DNA of 64,000 bases from VXPQ01 sp965116435 (GTDB lineage Bacteria > Bacteroidota > Rhodothermia > Rhodothermales > VXPQ01), in the NCBI GenBank assembly GCA_965116435.1, contig OZ220686.1, forward strand, positions 2,480,001-2,544,000. Direction: 5' to 3'. Below the pieces are notes generated by a model. That model was not told the DNA's origin and made no database searches. It saw only the letters and a program-made list of their open reading frames with translations. This document shows, piece by piece, positions 52,004-61,700 of this stretch. Every line of letters begins with the position of its first letter. Within the stretch, counting starts at the first letter, position 1. The position numbers and the translations under genes were made by a program.

Positions 52004-55000
52004 TGCACGCTGGCGTATCCATATCGCGCCCTGTTGCCGCCCGCCTCGTTCGCGCATGGATGGTGGTTGCGGCGGCCGTATGGCTTGCGGGCTGTAGCGA
52101 GGATACGCTTTTTGAGCTGCGTTCGCCGGCGGAAACGGGCATTGGGTTTCGCAACGACCTGCCTGCGGACACCTCGTTCAACATTCTCAATTATTTGTAC
52201 TACTACGACGGCGGCGGCGTGGCGGCGGGCGATGTGAACGGAGACGACCTGGTCGATCTGTATTTCACCGCGAATGCGGCGCCGAATCGTTTATACCTGA
52301 ATCGGGGGCATTTCCGGTTCGAGGACGTGACGGATGCGGCGGGCGTGGCGGGCAAGGGGGACTGGAGCAAGGGGGTGGCCATGGCGGACGTGAACGGGGA
52401 CGGGCTGCTTGATCTGTACGTGTCCAACGTGGCGTATCTCGGCAAGCAGGGCCGAAACGAGTTGTTCGTCAACAACGGCGACGGCACCTTCACGGACCGG
52501 GCCGCCGAGTACGGTTTGGCGCACGAAGGGTTTTCCACGCAGGCGGCCTTTTTCGACTATGACAGGGACGGCGACCTGGATATGTATCTCCTGAATCATT
52601 CCCTGCATATCGAGGATACGTACGGTCCCGACACGCTTCGGTACGAGCGCCATCCCCGGGCAGGGGACAAACTTTTCAGGAACGAGGGGGCGTTTTTTAC
52701 CGACGTCAGCGATTCCGCCGGGATATACGGCGGGCGCATCGGGTACGGACTGGGGGTGGCGACGAGCGATCTGGACAACGACGGATGCCCGGATATCTAT
52801 GTATCCAACGATTTTCACGAGCACGATTACCTGTATTACAATAACTGCGACGGTACGTTTACGGAGTCGATCCGAACGGCCATGGGACATACGAGCCGGG
52901 CTTCCATGGGCAACGACGCGGCGGATTTCAATAACGACGGGCGCATGGATATCGTCGTACTGGACATGTTGCCGGCGCGTCAGGACTACCGCAACCGGTC
53001 GGATGTGGGCGAATCCCGGGAATTGTACGACCTCAAGCGCCGGTTTGGATACCATCACCAGGTGGTGCGCAATACGTTGCAACTCAACCGCGGCCTGCGC
53101 CGCTTCAGCGAAATAGGCTACCTTGCGGGAATCGAGGCCACCGACTGGAGCTGGGGCAGCCTTTTCGCCGATTTCGACCAGGACGGAAGGCAGGATATGT
53201 TCGTGACGAACGGCATTCCGCGCCGCCCCAACGACATGGATTACGTGTACTTCGCGGCGACGCCGGGGAGGCAGGCTGCGCTGGCGCGTCCGATCACGTC
53301 GGAAACGTATGCCTGGATCGAACGCATGCCCGAGGCGCGCATCGCCAACTACGCGTTTCGGAACGAGGGGGATATGGCCTTTACGAACCAGACGCGCGCC
53401 TGGGGTCTCGACGATCCGGGTTTTTCCAACGGGGTTGCGTACGCAGACCTCGACAACGACGGGGACCTGGACCTGGCGGTGAATACTATCGATGCGCCTG
53501 CGTCGGTGTACGAGAACCGGGCGGAGCGTTTGGTGGATCGCCATTATTTGCAAGTGCGTCTTGCGGGTGAAGGGGCGAATACGGCGGGCGTCGGGGCCAA
53601 GGTGATTCTTCGGCGTCGGGGCGAAACGAAGGTGCGCGAACACATGCCGGTTCGGGGATGGCAATCGTCCGTGGATCCGCGCCTGCACCTGGGCCTCGGC
53701 GACTGGACGAGCGTGGACACCCTCATCGTGGTCTGGCCCGATGGCCGTCGCCAAACGTTGACTGACGTGGCGGCGGACCAGATGCTTGCGTTGCGGCAGG
53801 AGGACGCGACGGAAATGCATCGTCCTGTGTCTCCGCCGGTTCCTCTTTTCGAGGAGATTGCTGCCTCGCTGGGCATGCATTTTCGGCACCAGGAAAATGT
53901 GTATTTCGATTTCAACAGAGAGGGGTTAATGCCCCATAAAATATCGACGGAGGGGCCCGCCATGGCGGTGGGCGACGTGAATGGAGACGGGCGCGCGGAT
54001 GTGTTCGTGGGCGGGGCGAAAAGGCAGGCGGCGCGGCTTTTTCTGCAGCAGTCCGACGGGCGTTTCGCACCGGTTTCGGAAGCGGTGTGGCGGGCGGACA
54101 GCCTCCATGAGGATGTGGATGCGGCGTTTTTCGATGCGAACGGGGACGGTGCGCTGGATTTGTATGTCGTGAGCGGGGGGAACGAGTACTGGGGGCAGGC
54201 CGAGGCGCTCCTGGACCGTTTGTATCTCGGGGACGGGGCGGGCGGTTTTTCGCGCGCCGCCGATTCGTTGCCGCTTCGCTATGTCAATGGGTGCTGCGCT
54301 GCGCCCCGCGATTTCGATGGGGACGGAGACATGGATTTGTTCGTGGCGGGGCGGGTAGAGGCGCGCCGCTACGGGGAGATTCCGCAGAGTTATTTGCTGG
54401 AAAACGACGGGGCGGGCGTTTTCGTCGACGTGACGGAGGAGTATGCTCCGGGGCTGTCCCGGGTCGGGATGGTGGGCGGGGCGGCCTGGGCCGATTATGA
54501 CGGAGACGGGCAGGACGATGTGATTGTGGCGGGCGAGTGGATGCCTGTGCGCGTGTTTGCGCAGCGAGACGGGCGGTTCGAGGAGCAGGCTGCGCCGGGA
54601 CTGGAAGGTTCCGAAGGCTGGTGGCAGAGCGTGGCCGTCGAGGACATGGACGACGACGGCGATCCGGACCTGCTTCTCGGGAATCTCGGACGCAACTCGT
54701 CCGTGCGGGCTTCTGCGGACGCCCCGGCCCTGCTATACGTGCGGGATTTCGACGGAGACGGAAGCACGGAGCATATCCTGACCGTGGCGCGGGACGGGGG
54801 GCGGTATCCCGTGGCCACGCGGGACGAGATCATCCGGCAGACGCCGTCCCTTTTGCGTACGTTTCCCGCGTATGCCGATTTCGGGGCGGGACGCTACGAG
54901 GATTTGTTTACGGAGGAGGAACGCGCCGGTGCGGTTGTCCGGCAGGCGAACAGGTTCGGCAGCGCATGGGCCGAAAATCTTGGCGACGGGTCGTTCGCAT

Positions 55001-55335
55001 TGCACGAATTGCCCGCTGAGGCCCAGTTTTCTCCAGCGTACGCCATGCTTCCGGGGGATTTTGACGGGGATGGGCGTAAGGACCTGATCCTTGGCGGCAA
55101 TTTCTACGGGGTGCGGCCTTCTCGGGGGCGCTACGATGCGGGCTACGGTCTGTTGCTTCGTGGCGACGGGCGGGGCGGTTTCGAGCCGGTCGATCTGGCC
55201 GAAAGCGGTCTGTTGCTGGAGGGAGAAGTGCGCGCCTTGCGCTGGCTGCCGCACGAGCGCGGCCCATTGCTCCTTGCGGCCCGCAGCAACGATACGGTCC
55301 AGGCGTTCCGGTTCCGGCCTGTTTTGTCCAACTGA
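52000..55335 (+). CDS. CRTAC1-type FG-GAP/VCBS repeat lipoprotein with ASPIC/UnbV domain, second of tandem pair
   Basis: The 1,111-residue protein is a paralogue of the preceding gene with the same order: lipobox (VVAAAVWLAGC), propeller repeats (GDVNGDDLVDLYF, DVNGDGLLDLYVSN, DLDNDGCPDIYVSNDF), a central UnbV domain (GANTAGVGAKVILRRRG, HMPVRGWQSSVDPRLHLGLG, IVVWPDGRRQTLTD) and a second propeller. It overlaps the first gene by four bases, so both are made from one message, presumably in similar amounts. The ligand is unknown. No terminator is seen downstream. Confidence 0.85.
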   Translation: MMHAGVSISRPVAARLVRAWMVVAAAVWLAGCSEDTLFELRSPAETGIGFRNDLPADTSFNILNYLYYYDGGGVAAGDVNGDDLVDLYFTANAAPNRLYLNRGHFRFEDVTDAAGVAGKGDWSKGVAMADVNGDGLLDLYVSNVAYLGKQGRNELFVNNGDGTFTDRAAEYGLAHEGFSTQAAFFDYDRDGDLDMYLLNHSLHIEDTYGPDTLRYERHPRAGDKLFRNEGAFFTDVSDSAGIYGGRIGYGLGVATSDLDNDGCPDIYVSNDFHEHDYLYYNNCDGTFTESIRTAMGHTSRASMGNDAADFNNDGRMDIVVLDMLPARQDYRNRSDVGESRELYDLKRRFGYHHQVVRNTLQLNRGLRRFSEIGYLAGIEATDWSWGSLFADFDQDGRQDMFVTNGIPRRPNDMDYVYFAATPGRQAALARPITSETYAWIERMPEARIANYAFRNEGDMAFTNQTRAWGLDDPGFSNGVAYADLDNDGDLDLAVNTIDAPASVYENRAERLVDRHYLQVRLAGEGANTAGVGAKVILRRRGETKVREHMPVRGWQSSVDPRLHLGLGDWTSVDTLIVVWPDGRRQTLTDVAADQMLALRQEDATEMHRPVSPPVPLFEEIAASLGMHFRHQENVYFDFNREGLMPHKISTEGPAMAVGDVNGDGRADVFVGGAKRQAARLFLQQSDGRFAPVSEAVWRADSLHEDVDAAFFDANGDGALDLYVVSGGNEYWGQAEALLDRLYLGDGAGGFSRAADSLPLRYVNGCCAAPRDFDGDGDMDLFVAGRVEARRYGEIPQSYLLENDGAGVFVDVTEEYAPGLSRVGMVGGAAWADYDGDGQDDVIVAGEWMPVRVFAQRDGRFEEQAAPGLEGSEGWWQSVAVEDMDDDGDPDLLLGNLGRNSSVRASADAPALLYVRDFDGDGSTEHILTVARDGGRYPVATRDEIIRQTPSLLRTFPAYADFGAGRYEDLFTEEERAGAVVRQANRFGSAWAENLGDGSFALHELPAEAQFSPAYAMLPGDFDGDGRKDLILGGNFYGVRPSRGRYDAGYGLLLRGDGRGGFEPVDLAESGLLLEGEVRALRWLPHERGPLLLAARSNDTVQAFRFRPVLSN

Positions 55336-55358
55336 CAGGCCCTTCTGGCATTAATCTG

Positions 55359-55418
55359 GCGCTAAAGTGCGCTAAAGTGCGCTAAAGTGGCGCTAAAGTG
55401 CGCTAAAGTGGCGCTAAA
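55359..55418. repeat. Short tandem repeat of GCGCTAAAGT(G)
   Basis: Six copies of GCGCTAAA at a 10- or 11-base period follow the second FG-GAP gene. The period alternates because some units carry an extra G. About one helical turn per unit, it could present a row of binding sites or be replication slippage. Confidence 0.75.
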
Positions 55419-55554
55419 CGTCAAGTCCTTTGGGCGCAGGCTTGACATGCTCCCCGCCGATGACGTATTCTGTGTATGTTGTACATGTAGCCCGCCATGG
55501 CGCAATACGCCATGGTGTTGGTTGCCTCTCGTTTTTGCAATCAGGGTGCCTTCC

Positions 55555-55728
55555 ATGATGATCGAGGATGTGAAGACTATTGCCGCCAGCGGAGAGTCGG
55601 AGGGGGTTGAATTCAAGAAATCCAGCGGCGAAATCGAAAGAGCAGCACGGACCCTTTGCGCCATGCTCAATGGCCGCGGCGGCATCGTATTGCTGGGTGT
55701 GGAACAAGATCGCAATCTTACACCTTAA
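55555..55728 (+). pseudogene. Truncated AlbA_2/Schlafen-type DNA-binding domain protein
   Basis: Only 57 residues remain. ESEGVEFKKSSGEIERAART followed by LCAMLNGRGGIVLLGV is the start of an AlbA_2 domain, found in RecG-like/Schlafen-type proteins that normally run 300-500 residues. The frame stops right after GVEQDR, where the sequence switches into the dispersed element at 55717. The rest of the gene is absent, which fits disruption by insertion and deletion. Confidence 0.65.
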
Positions 55729-55766
55729 AATCCCGGAAACAGTGTCCGACAAACCCTAACCACCGC
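55717..55766 (-). repeat. Inverted copy of the 48-base dispersed element
   Basis: On the minus strand it reads GGTTAGGGTTTGTCGGACA, then GGGATTTTAAGGTGTAAG, matching 4867-4914 at about 37 of 48 positions. It lies between the truncated AlbA_2 gene and the end of the AAA/DUF4143 gene. Confidence 0.45.
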
Positions 55767-55771
55767 TTTCT

Positions 55772-56992
55772 TCACACCTCCCCCAGCCCGATCGCTGTGA
55801 TGCCGTCGCCGAGGGGGAGGCGTGCGGTTCCCGGGTGCACGACGTAGCCCGGCAGGGTCGCTTCGGCCACAGTCCGTCGGAATTGCCGGATGGACGCCGC
55901 CATGGCGGGGTTTGGCGTGGCGGACAACTTTGCCTCGATCGGCGCGAGTTTGCCGCCGGTTTCCACCAGAAAGTCCACCTCGCTTCCCGTTGAGGTTCTC
56001 CAGAACCAGATGCGGGGGGCCATGCCCCGGTGCGTCAGGGTTTTGTATAGTTCCGAAAACACGGCTGTTTCGAGGATGGCGCCGCCCATGGGTCCTCGGG
56101 AGGCATGATCCGGTTCCTTGAGGCCGGCCAGATGGCATAGCGTGCCGGTATCCGTAAAATACGCTTTCGGCGTTTTGACGAGCCGTTTCCTCACATTGGC
56201 GAAATACGGATAGACCACGACGACCTGGAACGTGGCTTCGAGCATGGAAAGCCATGCCTTGGCCGTGTTGACCGTAACGCCCAGGTCGCGGGAAAGGTCG
56301 CTCAGGTTCAGGAGTTGGCCGCTTCGGGTCGCAAGCAATTGCAAGAAATGCTGGTACTGCCGCAGGTTGCCTATCTGCCGGATCGCGCGTATGTCCCGTT
56401 CAAGATATGTCTGGATGTAACTGGCGTGCCATAGTGCGCCGTCTCGTTCGGGCTCTGCGGCGAGTTCTGGATACCCGCCTTGCAGGAAGCGTTCCCAGAG
56501 AGGCTGGAAGGCAAGGGGTGGGGGGGAAGGGGTTTCCTGCGGAGATTCCCACGGCAGGGGGCGATGTGGCTGCCCCTCGATTTCTCTTCCCGAAAGCGGC
56601 AACAGGCGCAGCATGGCCGCCCGTCCCGCAAGCGATTCGGTGACGTTTTGCGCAAGCAACAGATTTTGCGACCCCGTGAGCAGGTACTGACCGTTTTCGG
56701 ATCGGTTGGCGTCGATTTTTTCCTTGACGTAGGGGAGCAGGTCGGGGACGTATTGCACTTCGTCGAAGATCACCGGAGGCGGGTGCGCTTCGAGGAAACC
56801 GCGCGGGTCTGTGGCGGCGGCGCGTTGCACGTCGGGCGGTTCGAGCGATGCATACCGATACCGTGCGCCGAAAAGATGCTTCAGGAGCGTAGTCTTGCCG
56901 GACTGGCGCGGCCCCGTCAACACGACGGCGGGAAACTCGGACGCCGCTTTTTTGAGGACGGGCTCCAGGGATCGCGTAATGTAGCGGGACAT
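55772..56992 (-). CDS. AAA-family ATPase with DUF4143
   Basis: The 406-residue protein has Walker A at residues 27-34 (GPRQSGKT), Walker B VIFDEVQ, a sensor-like YLLTGSQNLL, and a C-terminal DUF4143 region with a winged-helix segment (LSDLSRDLGVTVNTAKAWLSML), PKAYFTDTGTLCHLAG, and a nuclease-like core WFWRTSTGSEVDFLVETGG then IEAKLS. This family is widespread, often strain-specific and of unknown function; the E-V-D-F and E-A-K pattern resembles PD-(D/E)XK nucleases. It stands alone, divergent from the GH16 gene and beside a decayed region. Confidence 0.88.
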   Translation of the reverse strand: MSRYITRSLEPVLKKAASEFPAVVLTGPRQSGKTTLLKHLFGARYRYASLEPPDVQRAAATDPRGFLEAHPPPVIFDEVQYVPDLLPYVKEKIDANRSENGQYLLTGSQNLLLAQNVTESLAGRAAMLRLLPLSGREIEGQPHRPLPWESPQETPSPPPLAFQPLWERFLQGGYPELAAEPERDGALWHASYIQTYLERDIRAIRQIGNLRQYQHFLQLLATRSGQLLNLSDLSRDLGVTVNTAKAWLSMLEATFQVVVVYPYFANVRKRLVKTPKAYFTDTGTLCHLAGLKEPDHASRGPMGGAILETAVFSELYKTLTHRGMAPRIWFWRTSTGSEVDFLVETGGKLAPIEAKLSATPNPAMAASIRQFRRTVAEATLPGYVVHPGTARLPLGDGITAIGLGEV

Positions 56993-57203
56993 GACGAAAG
57001 GGGTGGCTTCAGGGTGCTTGGGATCGAATAAATGTGAAATTATGCATTTTTAATGCAAAATTGCAAGAAATGTTTTCAGCCCCGCCTCGGCGCGGGGCGC
57101 GGTAAACGATTCGGGCGGAACCGACGCAGGCCAGAAAGGATATGAAAAGAATATCAGGATAATAGTATGCGGGAATGCATCTCCAACCACGAAGGCATGC
57201 GCC

Positions 57204-58571
57204 ATGCAGGACGAAAAGAGAGACAGGGTTCGACGTAAAGGGCGCGGATGCGCAGGGCGTTGGGGGTTGCCGCTTGTGGCCTGCGTATGGTTCTGCGGCG
57301 CAAGCATTTCGCCGCTGACCGCTTCTCCCGCCGTCCCGCTCCCGACGCCGGATTCTCCCGCTGCCCCGTTCCCGCCCCCGGGTTTTCCCGCCGCCTCGTT
57401 CCTGACCCCGGATTCTCCCGCCGCTCCGCTCCCGCCCCCGGGTTCTCCCGCCACCCTGCTCCCGACCCCGGATTCTCCCGCCCCGCTCCTGACCCCGGAT
57501 TCTCCTGCCGCCCCGCTCCCGACCCCGGACACGCACGTTTGCGAACCGGGCGATCTGGTGTGGAGCGACGAATTCGACGAGGACGGCATCCCGAGCGCTT
57601 CAAGATGGCGCTATGAAGCGGGGGGACACGGCTGGGGCAATCAGGAGCTGCAGTTCTACACCACGGTCCGCTCGCGAAATGCCTGGGTCGAGGACGGAAG
57701 CCTGATCATCGAGGCCCGCAAGCAACCCTGGAGCGGCCGGGCGTACACGTCTGCTCGCCTCCTGTCCAGGGAGGAATGGCTCTACGGCCGGTTCGAGGTG
57801 CGCGCCATTTTGCCGTCTGGCAGGGGAACCTGGCCCGCCATCTGGATGCTTCCGGACCTGAGCAAATACGGGGGATGGCCGCGGGCCGGAGAGATCGACA
57901 TTATGGAACATGTGGGTTTCTCCCCGGATTTGGTGCATTTCACGGTGCATACGGATGCGTACAACCACCAGCGGGGTACGCAAAGGGGGGGGCAAATCCG
58001 GGTCCCGACGGCTCGCTCGGAATTCAATGTGTATGCGCTGGAATGGACCCCCTCGGAGATACGCGGCTATGTGAACGACAGAAACTATTTCCGATTCAGG
58101 AACGAGCGCTTGATCAATTCGGCGGCGGACGACCGGCAATGGCCTTTCGACCACCCGTTTCATTTCGTGCTGAACATTGCAGTGGGGGGGACCTGGGGCG
58201 GTCAGCAGGGGATCGACCCCGACATTTGGCCCCAGCGCATGCAGATCGACTATGTGCGCGTGTATTCCTGCGCGGACGTGGTGCGCGCCGAATCCGACGA
58301 GTTGCCGCAAACCGCCCGGCTCGATCAGAATTACCCCAACCCGTTCAATCCCGCAACCTCCATTCGCTTCACGTTGCCGCGCACGAGCCCGGTTCGCCTT
58401 GCCGTATACGATGCGGTGGGCAGGCAGGTGGCGTTGCTCGTAGACGGGGTCCGGCTGCAAGGAACCCATACGGAAGCCTTCCAGACGCCAGGCTTGCCTT
58501 CGGGCATGTACGTATACGTATTGTCCACGCCCGAAACGGTGTTGACCAAAAGGATGCTGCTCGTCAAGTAG
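57204..58571 (+). CDS. GH16 beta-glucanase (laminarinase type) with Pro-rich linker and T9SS sorting domain
   Basis: The 455-residue secreted enzyme has a leader (about 20-41), a Pro/Ala/Ser repeat linker (about 42-110), and a GH16 domain (about 118-355: LVWSDEFDEDG, GWGNQELQFYT, the catalytic EIDIMEH with Glu230 and Glu235, FHFVLNIAVGGTWGG, MQIDYVRVYSC). A T9SS sorting domain (LDQNYPNPFNPATSIRFTL to LPSGMYVYVLS) ends it. The family cleaves beta-1,3 or beta-1,3-1,4 glucans; the motif order fits laminarinases. PorQ at 3560 is consistent with its export route. It is not part of the fructan locus. Confidence 0.92.
   Translation: MQDEKRDRVRRKGRGCAGRWGLPLVACVWFCGASISPLTASPAVPLPTPDSPAAPFPPPGFPAASFLTPDSPAAPLPPPGSPATLLPTPDSPAPLLTPDSPAAPLPTPDTHVCEPGDLVWSDEFDEDGIPSASRWRYEAGGHGWGNQELQFYTTVRSRNAWVEDGSLIIEARKQPWSGRAYTSARLLSREEWLYGRFEVRAILPSGRGTWPAIWMLPDLSKYGGWPRAGEIDIMEHVGFSPDLVHFTVHTDAYNHQRGTQRGGQIRVPTARSEFNVYALEWTPSEIRGYVNDRNYFRFRNERLINSAADDRQWPFDHPFHFVLNIAVGGTWGGQQGIDPDIWPQRMQIDYVRVYSCADVVRAESDELPQTARLDQNYPNPFNPATSIRFTLPRTSPVRLAVYDAVGRQVALLVDGVRLQGTHTEAFQTPGLPSGMYVYVLSTPETVLTKRMLLVK
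57338..57530. repeat. Tandem repeat encoding the Pro-rich linker
   Basis: Units of about 24-27 bases based on CCCGACCCCGGATTCTCC and CCCGCCCCCGGGTTTTCC encode PTPDSPAAPLPPPGSPA-type repeats (about eight units). Units differ by whole codons, so the frame is preserved. Confidence 0.7.
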
Positions 58572-58735
58572 AACAGGCAGGCGCTCGGCGCGCCAGCGCT
58601 CCTGGACTCATTTCCGAACGCTTCCCGACGTTTTGAACAGGCCGGGTTTGTTCGCCGTGCACAGATGTACGGGCGCCTATCCCGGTATTCCTGATGAGGA
58701 GGCCCTGATTACGTCCATCTCGACCAGAACAGCCG
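58572..58735. other. Gap between convergent GH16 and metalloprotease genes
   Basis: No gene is supported. A very degenerate palindromic-repeat relative (CTGATTACGTCCATCTCGACC) lies near 58705. No clear terminator is visible. Confidence 0.45.
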
Positions 58736-61700
58736 TTATTCTCGTGGCGGAATAATCCGGACCGTGCGTCCGTTTCGGTCGACCACCCGAATGGGGCCTT
58801 TTCGGATGTCGTCTCCGTACGGAATGGCTTGGGCGTTCCCCTGTTTGGAGGCGATCGCGCCGGGCAGCGTGTACGGTTCCGCCTGGTTGACATCAACCAC
58901 ATATCCCAGGTCCGCCAGGGCTTGTATCGTGATGGCGCTTACCGGGTGATGCATGCCGGGGTAGGTAATCCCGATCATGAATTCGGGTTCCAGCATTTCC
59001 AGCTTCCAATGCGCTCCGTTGTCGTCCACAGGCACCTTGGGGTCATTGGGGTAATTCGTTCCACCCGCTTCGTCGTACGCCTGGATCGCCCGCGGACCTG
59101 CAAAATGCGTGTCTGTTCTTCGTTCGTTGAACGAGCGCGCAACGTTTCGGAGCAGGCCAGACTCCCTCCAGCTATCCCCGATGCCCAGCACATGGCCCAT
59201 TTCGTGCAATATGACATGTTCCAGCGTACCGTTTGCCTGCATACCCGGTATGGCCGATCTGCTGAGCGACACGACTCCGGCAATCGGCAGGTTCGAATCC
59301 TCGCGGAGGCTGCATGATCCTGCCGACGCCAAACCGCCTCCGCCGAAATCCATCACCTGTAGCACGATGGCGAGATCGTCTACGGTCGTTTGGTGATTCG
59401 CCGGGATACGGAGGCAATCCCGCCAGATTTCTTCCCTGTACGGCACGTCGGGTAATTCCGTGTTTGCAAGGATTGTCATCCAGCGGTTGGCGGCGCGTTG
59501 GAATACCGATTCCAGGGCGCGCACTTCCTCGTCCATGTAAATGAGTTCGATGTGGAACGATCCCGGGCGATCTTCCCGAACGCTTACCGGCAAAATGGCT
59601 TCGACGCTCAGATTATCTGTATCGGTCGCCGTAACGGTGATTTTCGTGGAGCCTCCCCCCTGTGGACGCACCGTAATAAGGTTTCCGGCGACCTCTACGG
59701 ACGCTACGTTCGGGTTGGCCGCGGTCGCCGCGTAGGTCAGGGCGCCTCCGTCGGCGTCGCGAAAGTGGTTGGCCCCCCGTACTGATTTGGGGGCGTCGCC
59801 GGATCGAAAGTACATCGCAGGAAACTGGGCGAAAACAACTGGAGGATTGTTCGCGGTGGATCCAAACAGCATGAGCGGCTCCGGCGCTACGATACGCAAG
59901 CCCGTGATCGCATTCGTTCGGAGAGGGGCAATCTCTCCTGCCGCGATGCGCACGCCGGACGACCCGTTTACATCGCGGGTCACGGTTACTTTCCTGCTGA
60001 TTTCTTGCCCGCTTTCGAGGACGATGGAATTCGCCGAAAGCGTACCTCCGGAAATCGACAAGGGGATCTCCATGGTTATCGGGAAACCCTCGGCCAGGCG
60101 AATGTCTATGACGGCGGGTCCCTGCGCCAAAAGGTCATCGCTGTCCGTCCGCCGCATATTCAGGTGGAGAGGAATGGATCCCAACGGATTGGCGTGCGCC
60201 CATAGTTGCTTCATTTTGGAAAGCCCCGTGAATATGCCGTCCGGCAGCGCCGTTATCTGGTTCGAGGTCAGATTCAGGTTCTCCAGGTGCATCAGGTTGG
60301 AAAACACGCCCGCCGGTAATTCGCGTAGCTGATTGTTCGACAGATTCAGCTCGATCAAACGGGTCAGGTCGTCGAAAATATTTGGGGGCAACTCGGTCAG
60401 CTCATTGTCGTATAGCTGCAGTTCAGTCAGGTTGACCAGTCCATTGAAGTCGCCCGCTTGCAAAGCGGTAAGGTTATTTCCGCCGCCCTGGCCGCCCTGC
60501 AGATACAGTTTGTTGATCGTGGCCAACGCCTGACTTTTGATGTTCGCGCACCCGCTGCTGCCCGTCGCCTGTACGATTTGATCCCGGACCCGGGGTGTGC
60601 GGTTGCATACGCTGATGACTTGGACCGCTGCGGAGACCGTGACGTCGAAGGTTTGTTTGGCGGATAGTCCAGCCGGGTCGCGGGCGGTGATGTCTATTTG
60701 CGTATCGCCTTCCGCGATTCCTGTTACCGTCACGACGTTGCCCGCTGCAGCGACGGTCGCCACGGCTACGTTTTTCGAGGCGGCTTCGTAGGAGAGCATG
60801 TCGTCGTCCGGGTCGCTGAACCAGGGCTTGGCGTCCACATCGACGGTGCGGCCTGCTTCGACCGCCTGGGCGGGTATCGTTCCCACGGCCACAGGCCCCC
60901 GATTTTCCTGTGTGGCTGCGGAGACCGTGACGTCGAAGGTTTGCGAGGCGGATAGTCCAGCCGGGTCGCGGGCGGTGATGTCTATTTGCGTATCGCCTTC
61001 CGCGATTCCTGTTACTGTCACGACGTTGCCCGCTGCGGCGACGGTCGCCACGGCTACGTTTTTCGAGGCGGCTTCGTAGGAGAGCATGTCGTCGTCCGGG
61101 TCGCTGAACCAGGGCTTGGCGTCCACATCGACGGTGCGCCCTGCTTCGACCGCCTGGGCGGGTATCGTTCCCACGGCCACGGGTCCCTGATTTTCCTGTG
61201 TGGCTGCGGAGACCGTGATGTCGAAGGTTTGTTTGGCGGACAGTCCGTCCGGGTCGCGGGCGGTGATGTCTATTTGCGTATCGCCTTCCGCGACTCCTGT
61301 TACCGTCACGACGTTGCCCGCTGCGGCGACGGTCGCCACGGCGACGTTTTGCGAGGCGGCTTCGTAGGAGAGCATGTCGTCGTCCGGGTCGCTGAACCAG
61401 GGCTTGGCGTCCACATCGACGGTGCGCCCTGCTTCGACCGCCTGGGCCGGTATCGTTCCCACGGCCACAGGCCCTCGATTTTCCGCTTCGGCGGTTTCTA
61501 CCGTGACGTCAAAGGTTTGCGATGCGGACAGTCCGTCCGGGTCGCGGGCGGTGACCGTGATCGTCACGGTTTCGTCCGTTGCCGCCGCGGCGGTCCGTGC
61601 GGGCCCCGTCGCTTCGGCGCTTGTCGCCCGCTCTTTGTACAAGGCCTCCAGCGCACCGGTATCGCCCTCGTGTTCCGGGTCGAAGCGGTCTGGAGAACGA

